From: Eutrigla gurnardus
Lineage: Eukaryota > Chordata > Actinopteri > Perciformes > Triglidae
Direction of reading: 5' to 3'
Length of the DNA stretch: 64,000 nt
Assembly (NCBI GenBank): GCA_963514095.1
Contig: OY741281.1
Location: forward strand, 13,560,382 to 13,624,381
In this document: positions 13,201 to 24,358 of the stretch, one piece after another
Numbering within the stretch: the first letter of the stretch is position 1
Layout: each line of letters opens with the position of its first letter
Translations under genes and position numbers: made by a program
Notes under the pieces: generated by a model
Seen by the model: the letters and a program-made list of their open reading frames with translations, nothing else
What the model was told of the DNA's origin: nothing
Database searches by the model: none

Positions 13201-16200
13201 CCTAATATTTCTATGAATATAAACTGAACATTAAGCAGTGTTTTATTTCAGTAGGTGGGACTACAGGTTGTCTATAGTTGAAATCTTTCTAATAAACATA
13301 TTTTAGTGATTTAATACACTGAAAGGAACCACTTTGTCCATTGCGAATGAAATGGCTCCTGGCTTTGGGATTAGCATTAGAGTAGAGTAGGAGTTAGGTG
13401 GGCATGCTAATGTTAGAAGCTAATGTTAGAGCACAGAAACACACAGTTTAATTTTTTTACTTTTGTGTTTTTTGTCTTGGAATAGTCAGAAAAGAAGGAG
13501 GACGTTTCAGCTTGTTGAGACACCCAAAGCTTGACAGGTTGCCAAGCCAACCCTGTCCCCTACATAACGATGTTCCCATACAACCAAACTGCTTCTTAAT
13601 TACGTTTCAAGGGAAACTTATTAACAAGGGTTTAAGGGTTAACGATGGAAATTGGAGGACGTATGGACATATTCTAAAATAAGCCAATACTGAGCTTTGC
13701 TTTCACACATGAACAGCAGGCTCCTGGGTGAAAGTCCAGTGCTTCCATCTGCCCTGATCTGTGCCCTACACATTCATCATTTGGGAACGTATTTGTAACA
13801 CCTGAGCTGGGACGATTTGTCGATGTGACATTGGAAGTATCACAAGAATCCACATGTATTTCTGTTAGTTAATCAGGAATTTATAAATAATCTATAGAAC
13901 AATCAATAAATACTAATAATAAAATTATAAAGAACAACATGTGAAGCCACTGACATGGCACCTTGGTTTTTTGTTAAAAGCTATGAAACATCACTGAAGA
14001 AGGGGGAAAAAAGGGAGCCAATGCCCTTTTGACTGCACATTGGAGTTTGGGGTGATATGGGGTCATATTCTTCAGAAACCCTTGCTGATATTCGTCTGTC
14101 CCTTTCCCCTCAGTCTGTTATTGCTCCCACCTGTGATGTACTGACATTGTGGCTCGTGGTTCGGTGGTTTTGAGCAGGTTTTTCACCAGGCAGCGGTAAG
14201 CCCACTGCTTCCATTCAGGCTTAGCTCACCACAGATTGGTATCGTATGGTACAATAAACTGCACCGCACTGGGATATCAATACAAATCAGATTTCTCCGT
14301 GTCACTCTAACTCCAACCACCTTTGGTCTTGATACTCATTCCTCAACACCGACCCCCCTGAAGCCAGCGGAGATTCAGGACTGGCCAGCGGTTCTTCATT
14401 ATTCCCAACCTGACCTCATCTCTGATGTCACAGAGAGACAGAAAGTTAGTGTTGGTAAAACTCATGTTTTTAAAACTTTCTGCCAATATATGACTTCCTT
14501 AATGCAGCTCTAAAAGCCACAGAACGTGGCTGATTCCAACAAATGAGAGAAACCATTAACCTTTGAGTCAATGACATGGTTCAGCAGTTCCTCTCTTAAT
14601 CGCACCCAAATATTCAGTTTCACTCTCAAAAACATTCAAAACATTATGCATAATGTGGTTAGCTGATAAATACCATGGTGACAATTTAAAGAAACAGCTC
14701 ATTTTACCATTATAATGCTCTTGTTTTCTTTATCAGAAGCACTCCTTTCCTTGTATTTGAACCCTGGCTTTTAATAACCATTTGCATTATCTAATAGGGC
14801 AATCTGCCAATCAATGTAATACATTACCAAAAACAATAGAGCCACTGTCAAATGTCTTCCATCCATGATGACATCACCAAACCATTGGCTCATTCTTAAA
14901 AGGCTAAAAAGTTCACGTTGGGTCGACGATGGTTGGCAGTAACAGCTGTGCATCCAGCACCTACTGCTGCGAGTTCTTGTGGCAAAGGTCACGTCTGACG
15001 CTCGGCGCAGTGCTTATTCATGGCATTTATCCTTTTTACTGTCAGTTAGGATCACGCACGCACAATGCCATGATAGGTTATCCATACCATTAACGGGAGG
15101 AACGGAGGCGACAGGCGACAAAGACGCGGCTGTCTGAATGGTAATGTGTTTACGAGGGAGAAGAAGAAAGAAGGGAGGGGGGGGGGATCACGGAATGACA
15201 GCAGGAGAATTGAAGCTCAGCGCTGGGATTTGTCTTACATTTCCCTGATCTTGTCCCCGGGCGCTCCCCGTAATCATCCGCGGAGGGAAGAATTTATTTT
15301 CTATTTATTTCATTTTTTTTATTTTATTTTGGGGTTCTGGAGCTGGATATGCATTCATTCATTTGTGGCGCCATTGGTGTGTGTGAGAGGGGAGCCGTGA
15401 AGTGCATCACATTAACTGTATTGACATAAACAGCTCGCCGGGCGCATTGCCTCAGCCTTTGATGAGGGTTTAAGTAGGAAGCCATTGAGAGACTTATGGA
15501 GAAACGTTCCCACGGGATCAATAGATTACAGACCCAACTAATCTTAGTGAGCTAGATAGCAGAGCTCGTAAGGCAAAACGACAGTCATATCAGGAACAAA
15601 CGGGGCACCATCACTCCTCACGCCCTCAAACTGTAATTATTCTTCACTCTAATATGGGTCATGAACGAGAAAGCACAAGTAATAGTGTCGGTTGTTTTCT
15701 GTGTCTTTGAATATTAGTACTCTATTGCTCCGAGGCCGCGTGCAATAAAAGCATATGTCCTGGGTCCTCACTGCTTTCCTCCTTTGTGTCTTCATTTTGA
15801 CATCACAACTCCAACCACTTGTCTTTCAGACCATGGTGCAGCTGGTATGGCACTTGTTAGGATGAATGATATCTTCCCAAGCTGTTGCTATCCTGGAACC
15901 GTTAGAAAGTTATACGTTAACATCTTGCATCATGTCAGCTTGCAAATGTAGCCAAAATGTCAAGAAAGAAGAAAATCTCATCTCTTGCAAGTGGTGGATG
16001 ATTATTTTGTTGCGTACTTGCATATAGAATGAAAATGAAAACAACCCTTTGTAAAGGTTGTGCTGCTAATGTGAGACAGCACACATGTTATGAAAAGAAT
16101 ATTATTCGAACGGATCATGATTTCATTACTATATAATTAGGTTAATTCTGAAATATTCATAATTGCACTTTTTTCCCCTTCCATTTCAGAGATGTTTGCA

Positions 16201-16699
16201 TAGTGACTGTAAAAAACTAAATAAGTAAATTAAGTACATTCCAACAGCAGATTTTATGTTACATTCTTGCTTTTTTAATTCTCAGGAATGAATACAGAAT
16301 ATATCACCCCTCTGGTGTGTCTTTGTGTAAATCTCTGGAATAAACTAACCATCATTCCTTCATTCATTGGTTTGCACCTGCTAATTTTTTTTTCTATTAG
16401 GAGCATACTTTTAATCTCTCTCTCTCCGTCTGTGTCTTTGTCATCTGAAGGATGAACATCTAGTGTAACACATTCATTTCCTACGAAATACCACAAGTGT
16501 TTCAAAGTTGACTAAACCACTCAAAATTCAATGAAATGTGATCAGCTATTTATATGTTCAAATACAACTGTGAAGGATATCATACGGCCTTGAGGAGATC
16601 AGATATAAAACACAGTATTTATGATTAATGAAAGCTGTAAATCGGTCAGATTTGACCTGAACATGACAGGAGTGTTAAACTGAAGACGGTTCATCTGTG
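10257..16699. other. Unique non-coding stretch
   Basis: Six kilobases without gene evidence. It holds an imperfect tandem of a GCTAATGTTAGA unit (13405-13430), a G10 run near 15178-15187, a T-rich patch near 15310-15330, and short CT-rich sequence near 16412-16430. The open frames are under 100 codons, scattered and unrecognised. The sequence around 12240-12600 is repeat-free and could contain regulatory DNA, but I have no specific evidence. Confidence 0.55.
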
Positions 16700-16962
16700 G
16701 ATACATTTCAAACATTTTATTTACGACGATGTCACCCGAATGTGACGGACCCCCAGTCCGGATTCACACCGAGAAAGCAAGAACTAATGTTAGAGCGTGT
16801 TTTTCTGTTACGTCTAAGTGACAAGTATAAGTTACAGCCCAGTTCAGGTATTTTATGATGTAGAATTACAGAATCAGAAGTATTTTTTGATAAAGTTACA
16901 TAAGAACCATGACCCAAAACCCGAGGTACGTACCAAACGTGTATTTTGTCGTTACACCCCTG
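16700..16962 (-). mobile_element. hAT-like DNA transposon fragment (one terminus)
   Basis: The right edge, read on the minus strand, starts CAGGGGTGTAACGAC and continues with TTGGTACGTACCTCGGGTTTTG. This is the terminal arrangement of a widespread vertebrate hAT-type element (CAGGGGTGTAACGG... GGTACGTACC). No matching left terminus is visible within the next kilobase, so this is a truncated copy. The left limit is approximate. Confidence 0.45.
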
Positions 16963-17184
16963 GTCCACACTTGTCCCGTCCACTCCCAGGCTGTCCTACT
17001 TGTTCCCTCTGAATGAGGTGGCCCGGTGGGTGACAGATCCAAGGTGAGACACCCAGGACACAGTCCCAATTAGAGCTCTATGTGGAAAGCAAACCCCCAC
17101 AACATTCATCATACCATTTCAATTAAAGCCATCAAAGAAATGATTAAATAATCAGCTGCGGGCTAAGCGAGCCATATATCCTTG

Positions 17185-17698
17185 TTATGGGAGGACATTG
17201 GTCATCAGCATGGGAATGCCTGGCCAGTGCCAGATGTCACGCAGCGATGCCAAACGACTAAGACGGATGTCAGAAGGCGGGAGGAGGGAGGGCCGTAATG
17301 AAGAACGAAACAGTGAATTCATCAGAGGGCAAATTTCCACATCTATGACTTTGGTCACGTTGTTGAAACGCTCCGTGTCCATACTAATGTCACTCACATG
17401 TGCGGCAGACGAGGCCGAAACGATGGGGTCAACAGTCCCAATCAGCGAACAGGGAGGGGCGAGACAGAAAATGTCAGGTTTGTCTGCAGTAAGGCAGAGT
17501 CCCGTCCCGCTGTGTACCGTTCTGCTAGCGCCAGGCCACAGTATTTGTCTGGACAGCAGGGGGGGGGAGAAGTGTGACGGTGGTGAGAGACAGAAACAGA
17601 TGGATAAACACACTTTCATACCCCTCTCTGCACACATGGGCTTGGAAATATCCATTTCAGCATATTCTTTATATTTTTTTCCCATCACCCAGACTTAA
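17185..17698. other. Stop-poor patch open on both strands
   Basis: A 166-codon frame on the plus strand (17198-17698) and a 167-codon frame on the minus strand (17185-17688) cover the same DNA. Neither translation shows a domain, signal peptide or membrane segment I recognise, and both cannot plausibly be coding. Low stop density from local composition is the simplest reading. Confidence 0.3.
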
Positions 17699-17804
17699 TT
17701 CTACAGTTAATTCTGAGTATAATTACAACAATTTATCTTTGCGAGCACATGATGCTCAATGTGCCAGGATTAATCTTCTCATGCAGAGTTTTGAATGCAG
17801 ACGG

Positions 17805-17841
17805 ACACACACACACACACACACCCACACACACACACACC
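17805..17841. repeat. (AC)n microsatellite with one CCC interruption
   Basis: AC dinucleotides broken once at about 17825-17827. Confidence 0.95.
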
Positions 17842-18136
17842 CCTGGGCGGTAAGACCGGGTGGGTTAAGCTGCCGTCATTATCAGGCTGGGTGGCTGCAG
17901 AATGGAGGTGACCCTGGACAGCACTCCATCTTCCTGCTCTACGGCTGCACATTAATGGTTAATTGATGTCACAGGGGACTGCTGATCAAAGGCTTTCTAA
18001 CCAGCCCCCCATTCAAGCATGCTCCACTGCTATTCTATTAGCAATGCAGACGGAGTTGGGAGCGGCGGGGAGGGGGGTGTTGCTCCATTTCTTCTCTTCT
18101 CACTCATCTCCGTACAAAACAGATAACACCCCCATA

Positions 18137-18171
18137 CCCCCCCACCCCCCACCCCCCACCCCCCACCGCCC
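18137..18171 (-). repeat. (CCCCCCA)n minisatellite, G-quadruplex-prone on minus strand
   Basis: Four to five C6-7 blocks separated by single A. The minus strand therefore has four or more runs of six G with one-base T spacers, the strongest class of intramolecular quadruplex sequence. The same unit recurs at 61421-61448. Confidence 0.9.
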
Positions 18172-19109
18172 TCACTCCTCCATAATAATTAGCCCCTGCC
18201 ATACACGATCCAAAACACACAACTATGCACACGCACACACACCCCTGAGCTGCCACTGTATCTGCGGCTTAAATTCTCGGTGTTCTGACAGCCATCAGCA
18301 GAAATAGAGGCAAATCTTATTTACCTCGCTGGGTTTTCAATCTCTCCCTCCCCCCGTATCCCCTCCTTCCGTATTCATGCCACTTTCATGATTTCTCCTC
18401 GCTATTGTCTATTTCCCCAGATTTCCTCACAGCAATCATGCTAATGCAAGGGCTTCTTAGGTGCTTGGCTACAATGATCGTTGTAGGTGACGATCGCAGA
18501 ATTGAGATTGATGGAGCGTTATGAACAGTTCACTGTCCATCGATCAAAAGGGAATATGGAAAATACTCCTATTTCCTTCTAAATTAAACAAAATTATAAT
18601 GTTAAAGACCTGCAGAGAAAAAAACAATCAAAACCTTACACTTTGTAAATAGCAGACACAATGCAACAGCAATAGAAAAACGTAGAAACAAAACAGAAGA
18701 TAGTAGATTCCCACTCGGGAGAACACTATCAGCAATCCCACTACCATTAACAACAGACAGTTCATCAGTACAAGACGTTCCCAACACCAGACGATGTAGT
18801 AGTAGAATGATGCCTTTGGTCAAGCTCAGCGAGTGATCTTTAGATCAGAAGGCTCTTTTTTGCATCGTATCAAAGCGAAATGGGAACAGAAAGAATCTTC
18901 AGTGTTGTGAAACTGCTGGAGTTTTACAATACAAGCAAAGATACTAGTTGCTTAAGATGAAGTTGTTCACTAAAAGTTTGCTCCGGGTGTAGACAAGCAT
19001 CTGGCATAACTCTTATGCTGCATTTCCTGACTGAGATTGGAACGAATCACAAGGACATTGTGAATAGTAGTAAGTAGACATAAGGTGATTCACAGTAATA
19101 TGCTGATAA
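18172..19109. other. Unique non-coding stretch
   Basis: No gene, repeat family or RNA recognised. A short pyrimidine-rich patch lies at about 18340-18370. Confidence 0.55.
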
Positions 19110-19415
19110 TCATCAAAATGTGCTCAAATCTCTAAAGAGACACGAAACATACTGGAATCACTTTTTGTCACAGTGATTGTCACAGGTTAGATGCACATTT
19201 TTTGTGGACAATCAAATTGTAATTAAGGTCTCCCTGCATAAAAATACAGCATACATTTTTAAAATGTATTTCTGTATCCTGTATGTTTCAGTTCTCAGCC
19301 TCGACAGCAGCTAGACAGCTTTTTAACTTGCGACGACATTTACGATTATCCCTATAATGGAGATTCACCACGTTTGATTATTGTGAGTGTTAATCCTATA
19401 TACTGCGATCCCCAA
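19110..19415 (+). repeat. Dispersed sequence, copy 2 (partner at 290-665)
   Basis: Colinear with 290-665 over shared words GATAATCATCAAAATG, AAACATACTGGAATCACTT, AGGTCTCCCTGCAT, ATCCTGTATG, CTAGACAGCTTTTTAAC and GATTATCCCTATAATGGAGA. It is about 70 bp shorter than copy 1 through internal length changes. Orientation is the same, at a distance of 18.8 kb. Confidence 0.6.
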
Positions 19416-19454
19416 TAGTGAGTCAACATTGGTTAAAACTGCTTAACATCAAGC

Positions 19455-20130
19455 ATTGCGCTTTATCCCCACCTGGTACCCTGGGTGGACCGAGTCCTGC
19501 TGGACAATTCAGCCTCAAAGCGGAATCGCTGCCACGTGTAACACGGAGCAAGCACTCGCATTAAGGAGGCTTTGTGAAGCTGTAATAATGTGAATTTGGC
19601 GGGCAGCCTGGAATAATTAGTGTTGCCCTGGGTCTGAGTTACTGTTTGCTGGGCTCGCACAACATTCCCTCTTAGGCTCTTTGGCTGCCAATTAACTCGC
19701 GCACACACGCAAATGATCTTGCGTGCGCCCTGAGCTGTAATCTCATTACAGGTTGGAGTGTACAAGCCTCGTTTCTGTGCATCTTCTAATGACTCGACCA
19801 CTGATTTCCACCACATCTCACTAGCAAAGATCCGTCTGTGATTGCATGGCTTGCAGGGAAAAGGTGTCACAACAAAGGCAGGTTATTCTGAGGAACCTCA
19901 CAACACATCTGTAAAAAAACACACTGAGCCCACTGAGAAAGTCAGAAAAAGGGTCAGCGTGGATACCAACCGCTCGCACGCTTTTATTCGCTTTAACCAA
20001 ACACAAAAACTCCCGCGATATGTCAAGCGAATAAAACGCATCTAATGTTTGATGCATCCGAGCGGCTGGTTGGGAGGCATACTGCGCGCTGCGAGAGCGA
20101 GGCCAGCAGAGCCAGTTATGCATCACAGAG
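19455..20130. promoter_or_regulatory. Candidate conserved non-coding element
   Basis: A repeat-free block with a homeodomain core TAATTA at 19614-19619, a further GCCAATTAAC word at about 19686, and long non-AT-biased unique sequence. Open frames here (135 codons on the minus strand) have no recognisable family. Judged by texture only. Confidence 0.25.
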
Positions 20131-23100
20131 GAAGCTAGATAAACGCATCATCCTCATCGCTCTCGCACAGCGATTTCCCAGTAGTAGGTCTACTTGATGA
20201 AGTGCCAGATCCCCTCCCTGTTATTCTCTGTGCGCCAGCCAAGTGTCCACATGCATGAGTGTATTCATCAGTCAGGTGGCACTAGCCTGGCGGTTTCTCC
20301 TCGCTTCCCCTCTTCCGCCTCACGGTGCACAGGTGTGAATGGGTATTGGGCTGATTTATCTCTTTTGTGCTGCTCATCAGTGAATTGTAGCGATAACCAA
20401 ATGAACTTGGGTAAAAAAAAACAAAAAAAAACGTACACACTCAGTGATTAAATATGTTGTTTGCATGCAATTATGTTCTGTAACACATTTGCTGGGAACA
20501 CTGTACAGCATATAATATTGAGTCTGCAAATATTTGCATGATCAATGAGTCACCCAGGAAATCCTGGCCTATAATTGGCTTATGTGAAAGCCAAGGGGGA
20601 GAAAGGAAAGGGAAAAAAACAAAAACATAGATGGCATAAAGTACAAGAGGATAAAACATAATTGCAGTAATCAAAACAAAGCCTGGAGCCATTGGCACGT
20701 TAACCTGACATTTCTCTTTCTCTGACACCTGCAACCTTGTTGTTGCTTGCCGTTTCTTTTGTTGGGGGGCCAAAGCGATTAATGGCAACACAATCAGGTC
20801 TCCACATGCAGCGTAACATGAATTCACAGTTTCCGTTCCTATCCGTCTCATCCAAATCTATGCGACGTACCTGTAAAACAAATTCCAGTTGTGTTTTTTG
20901 CACTGAGCTTATTTTATGCAAAATACAAAAAGGAAGAATCCCATTGGCTTATTGTCCAGGGATGCACTGATACTATCTTGCGGGATGGCCTACGGAAAGA
21001 TGTCATACCCCGCAGCACCCAATTACACTGAATCCCCAAAACACTCAAACACAGAGGGGTTCGTAAACATCCGATCCAACCACCCCTCTTCCATTACAGC
21101 CAACAATACCTCACCTCACATCAACACCCATCACAGTAATCTTGCCCCCCACATCAACTGTGAACTCAAAACACTGGCGAGTTCTCACATCATACCCCCC
21201 CGCCCCCCCTTACTCACTAAGCCATCAGGGGTTGAACTAATGAAAATGCCAGGATGAAGGGGCCCTGTGATGAGCAACCTTGGAGCTCCTCTCACTGCAC
21301 TTCAAAGAAGGAATTAATAGAATTAGCTGGTCAATAGAGGGGGGGACTTCCTGCAAGCGTCAGATGGAGCTAATCATCCGCCAGAATAACATTCGCCGAG
21401 ACAATGAGTCACTGGATAAGCTTTGGATTCAAAACTTTTTTTGCCCGTCGGTGAACATTCACAGCCAGTTGGAGTCTGACATCACAACTGGATGTTTTAT
21501 GGATCACGTCAGGAATGCTTTCGACAAAACATCATTGTTCGTTCATGCTTTACAGTGCTGGAGAATGTGCTGCTACGTGCAATATATGAACAACAACAAC
21601 AGCGTTCCAGGTACACAGGGTGGACAGAATAGCAGGAACATATTAGAAGAGAACGTACGGAATCTTGAAGAAGAAAGGGCGAAAACAAGAAGTGTGTAAA
21701 GGGTTGGTGACTGGTAACCACAGCACGGTGGAAAACATGTGGTATAAAACCTTAGTATAGTTACCATTGGATACAGGGAGAATAACTCTGCTGCTCAGTC
21801 AGAAATGAAATGCCATTAAGAAATATCTGCAGGTGCATCTTTGAGAAATCCATCGGTTCCCAAAGGTCAGAACTGCCAAGAGTTTTATTGTTGACGGCTT
21901 CCATTCCAGCATTAAACTTCACCTAACTCTACGCAAAAGCACCTGGCACGTAAAGCTGAGCCGAATCTTTTGAAGCTTCGACCTTTGCTATAGTAAGTCC
22001 AAAGTAGTATTCAATTCAGTTTTTTTTAATATATGCATTACGACCTCCTGACACCCCCATGAAATAGCAAGGCCACATTGTTCATCATGCATCGACATTC
22101 ATTTTTTATGAGTTCTTCTTTTATGAGATGCTGTTTGTTGTGTGTAGAGCGTGTGTGCGTAGGCCTATAGACACGCCACTGTCCTTGGCACTCGAACGCA
22201 GAGGAGGAGATCGATAGAGACGCTCAATGAGGTCATTTGTTTTAGATGTTGATATAGGCTTTGTGATTATAGGCCTTCATATGAGCAAATTGGTTTTTGG
22301 TTGAATTAAACAGGAAAATCCTCAAAGTCCAATGTTTGGCATCATCTTCCATTGGAAAATAATAGCAAAGTATGTGCAAATAATGACGACGACTTTGAGG
22401 AGCTTTTGAAGTTTTGTTTAAATGCGCAGGCTTACTGGGGCTCAAGCCCGATGGCTGAAACAGGATGCTCCGTGTGTAATCATGCAACGGCAGCGTTTTG
22501 TTTTTTACTACAACACAACCTGCCACAAGAGAACTATATCTGACTGTTTCTTTTACTAACTGACTGACTGAGTGAGTGCAGGAAGCGTGTAAGCGCCAAA
22601 AGTGGTATCCGGACTGATTGTAGCGATGCTACCGAAGTTAACTCTAAAATGTTCCGTTATGATTTGCCGAGGTGATTTTACAGTACAGTTTTTGGCTGAG
22701 AATTGGAGACTTCAAACCTCACCCATTATTGAATCCATTTGAAGCCCTGTGAAGTAGAAGCTGGGAAACTAAGTTGCATTGCATGGATGTGACTTGTTGA
22801 TCACAGATGTCAGATGACAAAGGATTCTGAACATGGATTCAGATTGGATTTAAGGTTCTCGCTGTGCTTTCTCCCACTCTGCTGCAGCGCCAACCCCAGA
22901 GTAAACCATCATTATCCACTACTCTGTACGAGTGCAGACAAACGGAGAGGTCTACCTGTCCATGGACAGAGTTTGGTTTTTCGCCCGACCACAGTTGGCC
23001 TAAGTTTTGTGCGCTGGTGCTGAAGGCCGCTGCTCCACTATGCTAATGTTAGCCACTGGGTGATGGCACACAGTGTAGTCACAAATACTATATCTTGACC

Positions 23101-23174
23101 CTGGTCTTGATCTTAGCCAATGATTACATTGTGAAATGCAAAATGCTCACAAACACTTGTTTTTGCCATCAATT
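20131..23174. other. Unique non-coding stretch
   Basis: No gene supported. Interrupted A runs occur at 20412-20430, C-rich patches at about 21195-21210, a T-rich run near 22020, and a short CTGA/GTGA-type repeat at about 22555-22580. The 139-codon frame at 21280-21699 is unrecognised and is overlapped by minus-strand frames. Confidence 0.5.
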
Positions 23175-23184
23175 GTTTTGTTCA

Positions 23185-23566
23185 GGGCTGCATGGTGGTG
23201 TAGTGGGTAGCACTGTCGCCTCACAGTAAGAGTGTCCCGGGTTTGATTCCCGGGTCAGGTTTGGGTTCCTTCTGTGTGGAGTTTGCATGTTCTCCCCGTG
23301 TAAGCGTGGGTTCTCTCTGGGTTCTCCGGCTTCCTCCCACAGTCCAAAGACATGCAGGATGGGGATAGGTTCATTGATGACGCTAAATTGCCCGTAGATG
23401 TAAATGTGAGTGTGAATGGTTGTCTGTCTCTACATGTTAGCCCTGTGATGGACTGGCGTCCTGTCCAGGGTGTACCCCGCCTTCGCCCAATGATAGCTGG
23501 GATCGGCTCCAGCCCCCCCGTGACCCTGAATACAGGATAAAGCGGTAGACGATGGATGGATGGATG
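23185..23566 (+). mobile_element. tRNA-derived SINE, full length, with target-site duplication
   Basis: The head contains an RNA polymerase III A box (TGGTGTAGTGG, 23196-23206) and B box (GGTTTGATTCC, 23240-23250) with tRNA-like spacing. A core follows with GTGTGGAGTTTGCATGTTCT and CCAAAGACATGCAG words, then a tail with GATGGACTGGCGTCCTGTCC and CCAGGGTGTACCCCGCC, ending in tandem GATG (about 23551-23566). The duplicated target TTTTGTTCA lies at 23176-23184 and again at 23567-23575; it is 10 bp if the adjoining G is counted. The tail resembles the 3' end of L2-clade LINEs, which would have supplied the reverse transcriptase in trans. An open frame inside (23352-23540) is incidental. Confidence 0.9.
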
Positions 23567-23769
23567 TTTTGTTCAAATAAAAAGGTAGGGGAAGCAGCAT
23601 CACAGTTACAACAGTGAGGTAAAAATACAACAAACGTATCTCACCCAACATTTCTTTTCTCCTTTCCGTCCACCCGCGCCCTCTAACCCTGACAGTGTGA
23701 CCCAAGGTGATAGCTGTCACGAACAGTCGGCCGACTGGTCAGCCAATCGCCAACAGCAGAATTGCCAGC

Positions 23770-24056
23770 CATCTTGATAATTAATCGAATCGATCAGCTC
23801 AGCAATTTCTCAAGCAAGAATATCAGACATGTTTTGCCACTCCAGCTTCCCAGAATGCAAGATCCTGTTGCCTCTCCTTGACATTTACAATAAAAAAATA
23901 AGTCTCTGGGTTTCAGACTGCAGCCAACAGAAGAGTCTGAAGACCTCACAAGCTCTGGGAGAGTGTGATAAACATTTCTCACAACTCTTGATAGACTGCA
24001 TGGCTGAAAGGCAAAATCAACCAATAATACGGGGATACATATTGGTTACAGCCCTA
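23770..24056 (-). mobile_element. hAT-like non-autonomous repeat fragment
   Basis: On the minus strand it begins TAGGGCTGTAACC, the usual terminus of a large teleost hAT-like family, and contains GAATCGATCAGCTCAGCAA, TTTCTCAAGCAA and CAAGCTCTGGGAGAGTGTGA words of its interior. The distal terminus near 23770 has decayed or is truncated. Recognition is from memory; boundaries are approximate. Confidence 0.5.
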
Positions 24057-24245
24057 CTATGAGGATGGATAAAAACACAGAAAAATAACACAACATAACA
24101 ATAAAAAACAATTCTCCTTAACCCCGTTATACGGGGGTTACTAACAGTATACGAATACATAAGCATATTTAAGATAAAACATGTCATTATGTAGGGGCAA
24201 ATACTGTGAGTGAGGAGCGGCTCTCCCAGTGATATTCAACATAAT

Positions 24246-24346
24246 CCATCCATCCATCATCGACCGCTTATCCTGTATTCAGGGTCGCGGTCCCAGCTGA
24301 CATTGGGTGATGGCTGGGTATACCCTGGACAGGATGCCAGTCTAAA
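24246..24346 (-). mobile_element. 5'-truncated copy of the SINE/LINE tail, minus strand, with perfect 12-bp target duplication
   Basis: Reverse complement of the last about 100 bp of the SINE at 23185-23566: CCATCCATCC, CGACCGCTTATCCTGTATTC, then TACCCTGGACAGGATGCCAG. It is bounded by ATTCAACATAAT at 24234-24245 and the identical 12-mer at 24347-24358. This is the signature of target-primed reverse transcription that stopped early. It could derive from the SINE or from the partner LINE, which share this tail. Confidence 0.9.
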
Positions 24347-24358
24347 ATTCAACATAAT

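Noticed and set aside
17185..17698. Long frames on both strands over the same DNA
   Set aside because: Antiparallel frames of equal length point to a stop-poor composition rather than a gene; neither has a recognisable motif.
23185..23260. tRNA gene suggested by A and B boxes
   Set aside because: It is the tRNA-derived head of a SINE; it continues into the SINE core and GATG tail and lacks a tRNA 3' half.
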